Of a stretch of 30,147 nucleotides of DNA, positions 15,518 through 23,754 are shown one piece after another. Positions within the stretch are counted from its first letter, which is position 1, and each line of letters opens with the position of its first letter. Below the pieces are notes generated by a model. The model did no database searches and was not told the origin of the DNA. It saw nothing but the letters and a program-made list of their open reading frames with translations. The translations under genes and the position numbers were made by a program. This stretch comes from CAZGLR01 sp964526635 (GTDB lineage: Bacteria > Zixibacteria > MSB-5A5 > GN15 > JAAZOE01): NCBI GenBank assembly GCA_964526635.1, contig CAZGLR010000031.1, positions 1 through 30,147 of the forward strand. Reading direction: 5' to 3'.

Positions 15518-17722
15518 ATGAATCTGGGCAAACTGTTTAAGTTTGGGAAAAAGGGCGCCAAGGTGGCCTCCAAGGCGGGCAAGAAGGGCTCGGTGGCGCC
15601 GCAGTCGCCATGGCCCGCCGGTACCCGCATCGGCGTCTTCGGCCATGAAAACTCCGGGAAGACTGTCTATTTCACTGTCCTGAACGAAGAAAGCAAGATC
15701 TCCAAAAATCTGCAGATCTCGGTCACCGATAATGATACCGCCGGAGAATTTCTGGCCAATTATCGGGCTATCTGGGGATTGGGGACATCCGGCGAAGCCG
15801 GCACTGTCGTCGATTTCCAGGGTGAGAAAAAATTCCCCGATCCGACACGCACCGACAAAACGCTGCTCTTCAATGCCATCCTCGACCGAAATACCAAGCT
15901 GTCGGTAGTATCATTAGACTACAGCGGCAAAGCGGTCTCGATCTCCGAACACGGCTCCGATTCCGAGAAAATATATGATTTCATGGTCGGCTGCGATGGT
16001 CTCCTGTTTTTCTATGATCCCAAAATTATGGGTGCTGAACTCGAAAGCCAGGCCCGGATAGCATCGTTTATCAACTTACTCGAACAACTGGCCCCACTCA
16101 AGGCCCGACTCCCGATTCCGATCGGCCTGGTGATTACCAAGGCCGATATTCTGCCCGGTTTCTCCGGCGATGATCAAACAGTGCTGGTCGATGACGAAAA
16201 CGAATACCTGATGTCTGAGGATTTCGAATTATTCCTCGAACGAATCCTCGAAAGCAATAAAGTGGCCTCGAACTCAGCCTGGGCCGGGACTGTCCGTAGT
16301 GTGCTGATCAAGCTGAAGGACTTCCTCCGCGTTGTTCTCGGGCGTACCCTGGATTTCCAGATATTTTTCACATCCTGCACCGGTCAGGAGCCGGAGAAGA
16401 TCGGCACCGATGTTGGGCGCTCCATCTATGCCCCGCCCAAGAAAATGCAGCCGATCGGCGTCAAGCAACCGATGTACTGGCTGCTGAATGCTATTGTGCG
16501 GAACAAGAAGGTCTCGCGGGTGCGTCAGATCGCCAAACTCGTGACCGCAATCAGCCTGATCTGGATTGTCCTGTTTTCGATTCCCTATGTGATCCATTTC
16601 AGCTTCCTTCATCCGCGTCCCGCCAAAGTTGAATCGGAGGTGCTCGAAACCGCCGGTGGCAATATTTATAATGCCTCCAGCAAGGCACGTGATCGGATTG
16701 TCAAGGCCTATCGGGGGTATGAACGAAACATCGTGACGCGATGGTTCTTTTCGCCATTTCTGGCTCCGGCCCAGCGTCTGCGCGAGGGATTTGCCGGATA
16801 CAATAAAAAAGAGGCCGAGCAAAATCTGGATATGCAGATTGCCAAGTTAACGTCTATTGTCAGAGACAGCACGCTCTGGCCAACCATGAACCCCAGCGAT
16901 TCGACAGTGATCCTCGGGGATGAACATGAAAAGCTGGTGTCTGCCCTCGAATCCTACCGAAGCGGCGATGAAACCTCAAAATTATACTCCCGGGCTGATC
17001 GTGTTCTGGTCTATTGGGAGTTGTTTACGCGATCAATCATTGATCCCAACGACACAACCATCTGGCGCACCATGCACGAGCAGGTCCAGACCAATCAATC
17101 GCTTTATGGCAACGAACTCAGTCGGGCTGAAATTGAACTGGGCGAGGCGCTAACCGCCGGCAAGCAGAAGACAGTCAAGAAAGTCGTGGCCAAGAAAGCT
17201 GCCACCGAGCTGGGTGATTTGATTTCCCGGGTTAACAGTAATCCCGATCCCAAGTACCGTATTGAAGATGCTGTCGATGAGCTGAAGAAGTTACGGTCCA
17301 GTCTTGATCCAAACATCGATGCCGCCAGTATCAGTATGATCGATCGGTATATCCGCCGGGCGCAAAACTGGAACAGCGATCGCACCTATGCCTATACGAT
17401 CGAGAGTATCGAAGGCGACGGCCACCTTCATGTCGAGGTTACCAGCCGCGGGAGCGATCCTGCCTGGTCGGAGCAGAATCAACTGATTGCCGGTCTGAAG
17501 CAGAAGATTGAATGGAAACTCGGCGACCAGATTCATATCGCTCTCGATACCCTGCGGGCCGCCGAAAACTGGGGGAAAACCGCCAGTGACAAGGTCTTCT
17601 TGAATGACCGATACTCACTTTTTGACATGGAAGGAAAAATTTCTTTTGATCGGGTCGGCAGAACTGTTACTATTAAGTTTGATCCACCGTTGAAAGACAT
17701 ATTGCCGGAATTGAAAAAATAG
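15518..17722 (+). CDS. TssM-like membrane GTPase with one membrane span
   Basis: 734 residues. A lysine-rich start (1-25) leads into a P-loop GTPase domain: G1 GHENSGKT (42-49), a hydrophobic strand LSVVSLDYSGK in the G3 position, and G4 TKAD (207-210). A single membrane span follows (about 341-363) and then a C-terminal part of some 370 residues, helical at first and beta-rich at the end (KISFDRVGRTVTIKFDPPL). Canonical TssM has around 1100-1200 residues, two N-terminal spans before the NTPase domain, one after it, and a longer periplasmic part. Here the N-terminal spans are missing and the exported region is shorter, yet cytoplasmic GTPase, span and periplasmic domain keep the TssM order. 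It follows the TssL-like gene by 30 bases. Function as the inner-membrane part of the anchor is inferred from order and topology. Confidence 0.7.
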   Translation: MNLGKLFKFGKKGAKVASKAGKKGSVAPQSPWPAGTRIGVFGHENSGKTVYFTVLNEESKISKNLQISVTDNDTAGEFLANYRAIWGLGTSGEAGTVVDFQGEKKFPDPTRTDKTLLFNAILDRNTKLSVVSLDYSGKAVSISEHGSDSEKIYDFMVGCDGLLFFYDPKIMGAELESQARIASFINLLEQLAPLKARLPIPIGLVITKADILPGFSGDDQTVLVDDENEYLMSEDFELFLERILESNKVASNSAWAGTVRSVLIKLKDFLRVVLGRTLDFQIFFTSCTGQEPEKIGTDVGRSIYAPPKKMQPIGVKQPMYWLLNAIVRNKKVSRVRQIAKLVTAISLIWIVLFSIPYVIHFSFLHPRPAKVESEVLETAGGNIYNASSKARDRIVKAYRGYERNIVTRWFFSPFLAPAQRLREGFAGYNKKEAEQNLDMQIAKLTSIVRDSTLWPTMNPSDSTVILGDEHEKLVSALESYRSGDETSKLYSRADRVLVYWELFTRSIIDPNDTTIWRTMHEQVQTNQSLYGNELSRAEIELGEALTAGKQKTVKKVVAKKAATELGDLISRVNSNPDPKYRIEDAVDELKKLRSSLDPNIDAASISMIDRYIRRAQNWNSDRTYAYTIESIEGDGHLHVEVTSRGSDPAWSEQNQLIAGLKQKIEWKLGDQIHIALDTLRAAENWGKTASDKVFLNDRYSLFDMEGKISFDRVGRTVTIKFDPPLKDILPELKK

Positions 17723-17750
17723 GACGATTACTGATACCAAGGAGATGGCG

Positions 17751-18278
17751 ATGAAAATAGAAATCCGCCGTAATATAATCGCAAAAGCCTGTGTCTGGCT
17801 GACGCTGGTTGTCTTTTGCGTCGGTCAGCTCAGCGCGGGAGTTATTCAGGTCCCGGTCGACACCGAGGTAAAACTCAGCCCGGCGCCCGGGACAGTTATC
17901 ACCTCCAAGACAGTCAAAGCGGGTGACGAAATTCTGATGGTCCTCACCGAACCGCTGGAAATCGGCGGCAAGGTCATTATCGAAAAGGGCGCCCGCGCTA
18001 CCGCCACTGTGGCCGAGGCACAAAAAGCCAAAACGCCGGGCAAAAAGGGTATTCTCAAGATCGAATACACCGAACTGGAACCGGAAGGTGACTACCGCTT
18101 GATGGAAGGCGACGTGATTAAACTGGCCGGAGAAGCAACCTTCGAGGGCAGCGGCAAAGCTCTGTTGTCGTATATTTTCATCTTTGGTTTGTTTATCAAG
18201 GGCAGCAATGGCAAAGTCGCCACCGATACTGTCCTGACCGCCAAGACCGCCGAAACAGTCATTTTGACCGACGAATAA
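17751..18278 (+). CDS. Small exported beta-rich protein, last gene of the T6SS operon
   Basis: 175 residues from ATG 17751; the in-frame ATG at 17745 is rejected because AGGAG abuts it, while it is 6 bases from 17751. A signal peptide is clear: basic start, hydrophobic core ACVWLTLVVFCVGQ, and probable cleavage after LSA. The mature part is beta-rich with the pattern 'GTVI..KTVKAGDEI...V.EPL.IGGKVIIEKGARATATV.EA.KA', a form seen in envelope proteins that set 'baseline' strands before a G-K repeat. A short hydrophobic stretch (ALLSYIFIFGLFI) lies near residue 140. There is no lipobox, so it is not a TssJ-type lipoprotein. It is 28 bases downstream of the TssM-like gene and directly before the terminator, suggesting a periplasmic partner of the membrane complex. 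Function unknown. Confidence 0.7.
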   Translation: MKIEIRRNIIAKACVWLTLVVFCVGQLSAGVIQVPVDTEVKLSPAPGTVITSKTVKAGDEILMVLTEPLEIGGKVIIEKGARATATVAEAQKAKTPGKKGILKIEYTELEPEGDYRLMEGDVIKLAGEATFEGSGKALLSYIFIFGLFIKGSNGKVATDTVLTAKTAETVILTDE

Positions 18279-18300
18279 GTCATTTGTACGAGCAACATAC

Positions 18301-18335
18301 AAACGGCGGCCCGGATATCCGGCCCGCCGTTTTTT
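18301..18335 (+). terminator. Rho-independent terminator of the T6SS operon
   Basis: AAACGGCGGCCCGGAT (18301-18316) pairs with ATCCGGCCCGCCGTTT (18317-18332) with one mismatch, centred on the palindrome CCGGATATCCGG, and is followed by a six-T run (18330-18335). It lies 22 bases past the last + strand stop and before the convergent gene ending at 18363. On the - strand the T tract is only three bases, so it works best for the T6SS operon. Confidence 0.88.
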
Positions 18336-18362
18336 CTATGCCTGCCATTTGTTACATCTAGT

Positions 18363-19235
18363 TTACTTCCCGATCAGCGGCATGATCAGCCTGACCTCGG
18401 CGTTGTCAAAGCGAATCTCCGAGCGCGGTACGGTATCGATATCCGGACCATTGAGATAACTTACATAATTCATGCCGATTCTAAATCCCCCTATTAACAG
18501 GGTATCCTCGGAACTGACATCGCCATGAGCATCGAAATGGATCGTGGCCAGATGAGCGTTACCGAGATCATCAGTCAGGCTCGAGTCCGGGGCTTTCTCG
18601 CCATAGCCGTTTTCGATGTATAAATCGACATTATTGCTGCCATAGGCATAAAAACTAAAATACGGATTCGACGAATTCACATTGCCGATCCAGGCCGTAT
18701 CGATATACGATGGCACATTGGTATCATAGTATTGCTCAACAGTCAGGCTTATGTATTCCAGATTCGGTACACCAAAAACGTTCACATCGAGCGTGTACTG
18801 ATCATCATTGAACGCTGTCTGGTTGTGTGGCGTCAGGTTGATCATCGGGACAATAGGGACCAGAGAAATACTGAGTTCGGTAGGGATGCCTGGAATGATA
18901 TCCGCGAAGGCGTCACCCTGATACAGGACAACTCCCTGCCGGTCCAGGGCCTGGGCGATGAAATGGCGATTGATCCCGGCCAATACTTCTATCTCGCCGA
19001 CCAGTTCGCCACCGATGTATTCAAGCGGGAAGAGAGTCCGTTCGATATCGACTGCTTCCACAATCATCTGGTAGTCCGTGGCGATAGTTGATTTATACAC
19101 AATCGGGATACGCACCTGCAATGACTGATTTTCGCCTACCACACGGTCGCCGGAACAGCCGCTCAACACAGTCAGCACCAAAACAGCCAGCATTATCCCG
19201 ATTACCTTTGCACCATGTTTATTTCGAGAAGTCAT
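18363..19235 (-). CDS. Lipoprotein with cohesin-like domain (paralogue A)
   Basis: 290 residues from ATG at 19235, chosen over an upstream TTG (19256) because GGAG stands 6 bases before it. Signal peptide with a good lipobox LSGC (lipidation at Cys27). Residues 35-125 form a transthyretin-like beta domain with the pattern 'EAVDIERT....GGELVGEIEVLAG' and 'ALDRQGVVLYQGDAF'. Residues 140-290 resemble a cohesin fold: LDVNVFGVPNLEYISLTVEQYY, then HLATIHFDAHGD, which matches the cohesin signature 'LATI.F.a.g', then strands to the end. It shares the whole layout with the next gene upstream, 19274-20152, so the two arose by duplication. Last gene of the leftward operon. Probably outer-membrane anchored; binding partner unknown. 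Confidence 0.72.
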   Translation of the reverse strand: MTSRNKHGAKVIGIMLAVLVLTVLSGCSGDRVVGENQSLQVRIPIVYKSTIATDYQMIVEAVDIERTLFPLEYIGGELVGEIEVLAGINRHFIAQALDRQGVVLYQGDAFADIIPGIPTELSISLVPIVPMINLTPHNQTAFNDDQYTLDVNVFGVPNLEYISLTVEQYYDTNVPSYIDTAWIGNVNSSNPYFSFYAYGSNNVDLYIENGYGEKAPDSSLTDDLGNAHLATIHFDAHGDVSSEDTLLIGGFRIGMNYVSYLNGPDIDTVPRSEIRFDNAEVRLIMPLIGK

Positions 19236-19273
19236 GATAACTCCATCTTCTCTCAAAAAGTTTATAACTGTCT

Positions 19274-20152
19274 TTATCTATGACTCATATTGCGATGAGT
19301 TTGGCCTGCCGATGATGTCGAATACAACACCAATTCGGCCTGGTCCACGTAAATGGTTTCCAGGTTAAATTGCCTTCCGGTCACATCGACAATCGATTCG
19401 AGAAGCACTTCCACGTTTACGAATGCGAACTGCTCATCCCAGAAGTCGAACGACTGGAATTTTGCATCCAGCAGATGGTAATAGCCGGGATCGGCAAAAA
19501 GCGGTGTATCGGCAGTACCGGAACTGAGTACCACGCGACGCTTGAGCCAGCTCCCGAAGATCTGGGTTTGCGACATCTGTGCCGAGGACGCAATCTCCGG
19601 TCCCAGGCTCAGAGAATCAAGATCGACCGGGGCGGTTTGGACCGAGATCGTACAGGCCAGGTTCGCTACCTGCGGCAGATTGTATATATTAACCGCGAGC
19701 GTGAATGATTCACCCATTGGCAGTCGCTGATACCGTGGCGTGAGGTTGATCAGCGGCACCTGCGGCCAGAGACGAATATCCAGTTCCAGCGGAACGCCAT
19801 CAAGTACCGTGACAATCTTCTGTCCGCTGTAAATCACGACGCCATCAACCAGTGCTTCCAGTGTGAACGTCCGGAGAAAGCCGGCCGGGACGGTAACTTC
19901 GGCCTGCAAGATACCGGCAACCAGATTCATCGGAATCACTATTGGCGGATTTATATCAAAAGCATCGATTGTCAGCCGATACTCATCGACAATCGTCGAT
20001 TTCAACGCCAGCGGAATTGTCAGAACCGATGGTTTTTTCTCAACCGATCCGGTTGGATTCTGTGATGAACAACCGGCCAGAAGGAGCACAATTGCAACAC
20101 ACAGTGCTGCACGTCGGGCCAGACGACGGAGATGCCATCGCATATCGTTCAT
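19274..20152 (-). CDS. Lipoprotein with cohesin-like domain (paralogue B)
   Basis: 292 residues. The N-terminus is strongly basic (RWHLRRLARRAA), with a hydrophobic core and lipobox LAGC (Cys28). The mature part repeats the plan of paralogue A: a transthyretin-like domain with AFDINPPIVIPMNLVAGILQAEVTVPAGFLRTFTLEA (read as two halves) and GVVIYSGQ, then LINLTPRYQRLPMGESFTLAVNIYNLP, which opens the cohesin-like domain. Both paralogues keep 'INLTP' and 'L.VN...P'. The intergenic space to paralogue A is 38 bases and to the barrel gene 12 bases, so the group is one operon. These lipoproteins are candidates for outer-membrane anchors; whether they interact with the neighbouring T6SS is not shown by sequence. 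Confidence 0.72.
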   Translation of the reverse strand: MNDMRWHLRRLARRAALCVAIVLLLAGCSSQNPTGSVEKKPSVLTIPLALKSTIVDEYRLTIDAFDINPPIVIPMNLVAGILQAEVTVPAGFLRTFTLEALVDGVVIYSGQKIVTVLDGVPLELDIRLWPQVPLINLTPRYQRLPMGESFTLAVNIYNLPQVANLACTISVQTAPVDLDSLSLGPEIASSAQMSQTQIFGSWLKRRVVLSSGTADTPLFADPGYYHLLDAKFQSFDFWDEQFAFVNVEVLLESIVDVTGRQFNLETIYVDQAELVLYSTSSAGQTHRNMSHR

Positions 20153-20164
20153 ATTACATCACTC

Positions 20165-21298
20165 TCACAATACCGCTGAAATCCCGGTATACAACTGGAG
20201 ACCGCCGATACTGAAATCACCATTCTCGGCACTGCCGGTGGTTAGCTTAATCCCCGAATCCCAACTGACATCGTGGCCCAAACGATACCCGAATCCACTG
20301 CCGATAGTAAAGATGGTTGCATCGCCAACACCCTGATCGTTCTCGCCGATACTGCGGAATTCAATTATCGGTGATACCGTCAGGTCCTTCAACAGCAGCC
20401 AGGAAACATAGGCCGCTCCGGCAAATTCGTTCCCATAGAGCTTAAGCTCGTTTCCCAGCTCCGAGGTGGCGGCATCGTTGAATATCTCATTATTTCCCCG
20501 GATGAAATACCGGACAGAGATACCCATCGTGTACATTTCGTTGGCCTGTGTCATCCCCAAGCGGATACCGAGTTCATCAGCTTGAGAGAAGACATCAATG
20601 CCCGCCGCCTGATCGGCGGTGTAGGCGGTATAACTCAATGATCCCCGCCACAGGATATTTCCGGATTCGGCATCGATTGATCCCATCAGCGAAAACTTGT
20701 TGCCGGGATCATAATCGACAAGACCCTCAAAGGCATCATAGCTGCCGGTAATCTCATACAGAATCGAACCGCCCAGGCGGATATTGTCAGATGATGTCGC
20801 CGCGCCGAACAGCACATTCATGTTGAAGCCCTCGCCAAGACGCCGCAACGGGAAGCCCAGGTAATTGGTCGATAAGGCCTGGGTGACAGCCTGCTCATCA
20901 TCGGTCAATTCCTTTTTCCCGGTCGGGAGATTCAGCCCCAGACTCAGAATCATACGGTCGTCAGAAAACGAGCGGTTGAATTGAATTCGGGCATCGGAGA
21001 TGCCGTTGAGGTCGCTTTCGCTGCCGTCGAATTCAGCCGTATTCGATGCATTGGCGATGAAGAATTTCATCTCGAAATTCTCATCCAATGGCACAAAACC
21101 CGACAACGGCATCAGTAGCTGCGAGGCCTCGGTTATTGTCTGGCCCGCGTCATTTTCCACCGAATAGCTGGTGTAGGTAAGGCGGAACTGCCCTGCCGTC
21201 GGCTGGCCGTAAATCACCTGAGCGGACACCGGTGCGGCAAGTGCTGCGATGATCAGGCACAGCACCAGAGCCGAATATATCATCTTATGGTTGCCCAT
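20165..21298 (-). CDS. Outer-membrane beta-barrel protein
   Basis: 377 residues with a clear signal peptide (LVLCLIIAALAAPVSAQ, cleavage after VSA). The mature protein is made of amphipathic strands with aromatic ends and short turns, for example RMILSLGLNLPTGK, NEMYTMGISVRYFIRG, LKLYGNEFAGAAYVSWLLL and FTIGSGFGYRLG, with Gly-rich strands at the C-terminus. The pattern 'LGLNLPTGK' and the final 'GIKLTTGSAENGDFSIGGLQLYTGISAVL' (shown in parts here) resemble transporter-type barrels of about 12 strands, but I do not recognise a specific family. The start has AGAGGAG 7 bases upstream. It overlaps the end of the preceding CsgG-like gene by 14 bases, indicating tight co-expression. Confidence 0.75.
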   Translation of the reverse strand: MGNHKMIYSALVLCLIIAALAAPVSAQVIYGQPTAGQFRLTYTSYSVENDAGQTITEASQLLMPLSGFVPLDENFEMKFFIANASNTAEFDGSESDLNGISDARIQFNRSFSDDRMILSLGLNLPTGKKELTDDEQAVTQALSTNYLGFPLRRLGEGFNMNVLFGAATSSDNIRLGGSILYEITGSYDAFEGLVDYDPGNKFSLMGSIDAESGNILWRGSLSYTAYTADQAAGIDVFSQADELGIRLGMTQANEMYTMGISVRYFIRGNNEIFNDAATSELGNELKLYGNEFAGAAYVSWLLLKDLTVSPIIEFRSIGENDQGVGDATIFTIGSGFGYRLGHDVSWDSGIKLTTGSAENGDFSIGGLQLYTGISAVL

Positions 21299-22598
21299 CG
21301 AGATCTCCTCTGATTAGAACTGTACCCAATCCGCCGCCCAGTTCACCCACACGGCCCCGCGCGGGATTGCCCCATTCATCCAGCAGATTGATCGTGTTGA
21401 TGAATCCGTTGTCGATAATTTGCGCAGCCTGGAAACCATCGAGACTGATATCGCCAAGCGCTTCCGCCGCTTCTACGACGGCCGCTTCGAATTGCCCCGG
21501 ATCGACGTCGCCGCCTGAGGCCGCAATATCACCGGCTGACTTGGCTGCCGCACCGGCTTCCATAAAGCCGGCATCGACATCGGCGGCCTGCTGGAATTGC
21601 TGCTGGGCATCATCATAGCGGCCCTGGCTCTGCAATTCCAGCCCACGGCTGTAGGCCAGGAAAGCCACGAAAGACTCTGTCGGCACCTCCTCGATCGCGG
21701 CCCGTTCTTCCGGCGTCAGGGTGATGCTTAGGCTGTCGATCACCGAAAAGACAAAATCTTTCTGCAGTTTGAAGAATTGCCGAAGATTGTCGGTCGTCGG
21801 TTCAGTGGCTTCGGAAACACTGTCGCGGGTGCTGACAATGACGCCATTGATCCGGATATCCTCATCGCCGATCCCGACCAGGGATCCGGTCACCAGGTTG
21901 TTTGACCCCAGGAGCCGTCCCAGTCGCGGTGTCGTCGAGGGATCGGTATACTGGCTGGCGCTCAACTTCAGTTCGTTGAGCAGGGCGTCAACTTTGAGTC
22001 GTTCGATGACTTTCAGCTCTTCGACCTTGGCCAGGTCATTGGCCGTCATTTCGGCAAAGCCCTTGGCCAGTGGTGCCAGTTCCGGAGGCAGATAGGTGTT
22101 GTCAAAATCGATAACCGCGATCGTGTTCTCCGGGATATCAGTGGCCTTGAGTTCAGCTTCCTGGCCGATAGCCACGATCACGTCTTTCTGCATCTTGCGG
22201 GCCAGCAGCACTTCCAGATGCCGTTCGACCATATTTTCGACGTCGCCGCTCGGTTCCAGGGCCAGTGCGGCACGATAGGCATTGACCGCCAGACCATATT
22301 CCTCGCGCCGTTCATAGATCAATCCCATGTAGAGATTCGCATTGGCTTCAGGATCGATGACATTGGCCTGTTTGAATGCTTCCAGGGCTTTGTCGTATTC
22401 GTTTTGTTTATAGAATGCGATGCCGAGTTGACGCCAGGCATCGGCATTCTGGGGATTGGTATCCAGTTCGGCATACAGTAAATCGATACCGCGCTGATAT
22501 TCCCCCTCGGATACAAGCTGCCGCCCCTGCGACACCAGGCTCTGGGAACAGCCGGTGACCGCGACCGCGAGTATCAGTAAAATCACAACGTTTCGCAT
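21285..22598 (-). CDS. CsgG/FlgO-like lipoprotein with TPR repeats
   Basis: 437 residues. Signal peptide with lipobox VTGC (Cys17). Residues 20-135 contain three TPR units (YQRGIDLLYAELDTNPQNADAWRQLG and the following repeats). Residues 165-290 form a CsgG-like domain: NTIAVIDFDNTYL, LAKGFAEMTANDLAKVEELKVIERLKVDALLNELKL in consecutive parts, and RLGRLLGSNNLVTGSL, the family's 'ig..lga...v.G.v' strand. A further TPR-like helix pair (SRGLELQSQGRYDDAQQQF) and a Gly/Asp-rich tail follow. CsgG-family proteins sit at or near the outer membrane. It is paralogous to the 22627-23682 product in the CsgG and TPR parts, but the order of domains differs: here TPRs precede the CsgG region. Confidence 0.8.
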   Translation of the reverse strand: MRNVVILLILAVAVTGCSQSLVSQGRQLVSEGEYQRGIDLLYAELDTNPQNADAWRQLGIAFYKQNEYDKALEAFKQANVIDPEANANLYMGLIYERREEYGLAVNAYRAALALEPSGDVENMVERHLEVLLARKMQKDVIVAIGQEAELKATDIPENTIAVIDFDNTYLPPELAPLAKGFAEMTANDLAKVEELKVIERLKVDALLNELKLSASQYTDPSTTPRLGRLLGSNNLVTGSLVGIGDEDIRINGVIVSTRDSVSEATEPTTDNLRQFFKLQKDFVFSVIDSLSITLTPEERAAIEEVPTESFVAFLAYSRGLELQSQGRYDDAQQQFQQAADVDAGFMEAGAAAKSAGDIAASGGDVDPGQFEAAVVEAAEALGDISLDGFQAAQIIDNGFINTINLLDEWGNPARGRVGELGGGLGTVLIRGDLDGQP

Positions 22599-22626
22599 GT
22601 GTGCCTTTCATCAAAAGCACCGGCGC

Positions 22627-23682
22627 TTATGACATCGCCAGCGGCCGATAGATTTCCATTTTGTGTTTCGCTTCCTCGAATGTTTCATCCGCTTCATACG
22701 CCTTCTTGAAGTACTCATAGGCTTTCTTGTAGTCGTATTGATCCATATAGTACAAGCCCTGCGAATACAACATCGCGGCATCGGCCGACTCAGTGCCGCT
22801 GTCATCCAGCAGCGCTTTGGTCTCGGCATTGAGCGTAATACCAAGTTGCTTGGCCAGATCTTCCACCAACTCGTCCTGCATCTTGAAGTATTCGGGTTTA
22901 CCCTCGCGTTCGACCGTCGCCAGAATCTCAGAAGTTTCCACTTTCACGGCCTTAACCAGCATTTTGGCGGTTTTTGAATCAAGCTGGGTGATATTGCCGA
23001 AAACCATAATCTGAGCGCCCAGCAATTTTCCAACACGCACCGCTGTGGACTGGTCGATCATCCCGGCCGCCGATAATTCGATTTCCTTCAGCAGGAAGTC
23101 GACCTTATCACGCTCGACAACTTTCAGATCGCTGATTTTCGAAAAATCGCGTTCAAAAGACTCCGCCAGCCCTTTAGTGAGATGCCCCAATTTTTCCAGG
23201 TATTCGCCGATGGAGTAGTTATCGAATTCCATGATCGCGATCGTCTTGATCGTGCCGTCGTTTTCTTCCGGGCAGGTCAGGGCGTCCCTTTCTTTGGCCA
23301 CATGATACCAGCGGTCGCGAAGTCGCTTGGGCCAGAATTCGTACGGCAGATGGATCAGGCACGGGCCAAGCTCAGCCATCCGGTCGAGAAACTCATACGA
23401 ACGGTTGATGTATTGCTGCCCTTTGGCATGGGTCAGCATGCTCATGACCGCGAACACGGCCATACTGTCTTTGCGGGCCAGATCGCCCGACTCGAGAATA
23501 TCGGTGGCAAGTTGCAAGCCCTCGTCGAACTTCAGCTCACCATACAATTCAATTGCCTTGGCCAACTGCTCGGCCACCGGTGAGGCTCCCTGGGCCGAAA
23601 CCGGAGATGCGCACAGCATCACCAGCAGCCCGGCGACCACACAGATAGCGGCCGTGAGGGTGCGGGGATATAAGCGTTCCAT
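22627..23682 (-). CDS. CsgG-like exported protein with C-terminal TPR
   Basis: 351 residues from ATG at 23682, preferred to the TTG at 23697 because GGAGGA lies 7 bases upstream. Signal peptide (TAAICVVAGLLVMLCASPVSAQ) without lipobox. A helical domain (about 35-140) comes first, then a CsgG-like domain at 145-280: IKTIAIMEFDNYS, LTKGLAESFERDFSKISDLKVVERDKVDFLLKEIEL in consecutive parts, and RVGKLLGAQIMVFGNI. A TPR pair near the C-terminus (AAMLYSQGLYYMDQYDYKKA) closes it. It is the first gene after the kinase, 72 bases away; that gap contains a 7-base inverted repeat (23700-23719). Its similarity to the next gene shows duplication. A role in envelope assembly with the barrel and lipoproteins is inferred. 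Confidence 0.78.
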   Translation of the reverse strand: MERLYPRTLTAAICVVAGLLVMLCASPVSAQGASPVAEQLAKAIELYGELKFDEGLQLATDILESGDLARKDSMAVFAVMSMLTHAKGQQYINRSYEFLDRMAELGPCLIHLPYEFWPKRLRDRWYHVAKERDALTCPEENDGTIKTIAIMEFDNYSIGEYLEKLGHLTKGLAESFERDFSKISDLKVVERDKVDFLLKEIELSAAGMIDQSTAVRVGKLLGAQIMVFGNITQLDSKTAKMLVKAVKVETSEILATVEREGKPEYFKMQDELVEDLAKQLGITLNAETKALLDDSGTESADAAMLYSQGLYYMDQYDYKKAYEYFKKAYEADETFEEAKHKMEIYRPLAMS

Positions 23683-23699
23683 GGCGATTTCCTCCAATG

Positions 23700-23719
23700 C
23701 AATACCAGAACCGGTATTG
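23700..23719. repeat. Inverted repeat upstream of the first CsgG-like gene
   Basis: CAATACC (23700-23706) and GGTATTG (23713-23719) are perfect inverted arms around a 6-base loop, in the 72-base gap between the kinase stop and the next start, 17 bases above the ATG. There is no T tract, so it is not a terminator; it could be an operator or an mRNA hairpin affecting translation. Confidence 0.4.
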
Positions 23720-23754
23720 TTGTGACATGTCTGTATAATAAACGTACGTAATGC

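Noticed and set aside
23735..23740. Perfect -10 hexamer TATAAT on the + strand between the kinase and CsgG-like genes
   Set aside because: No -35 at a proper distance, no extended -10, and no + strand gene downstream; likely chance in an AT-rich gap.
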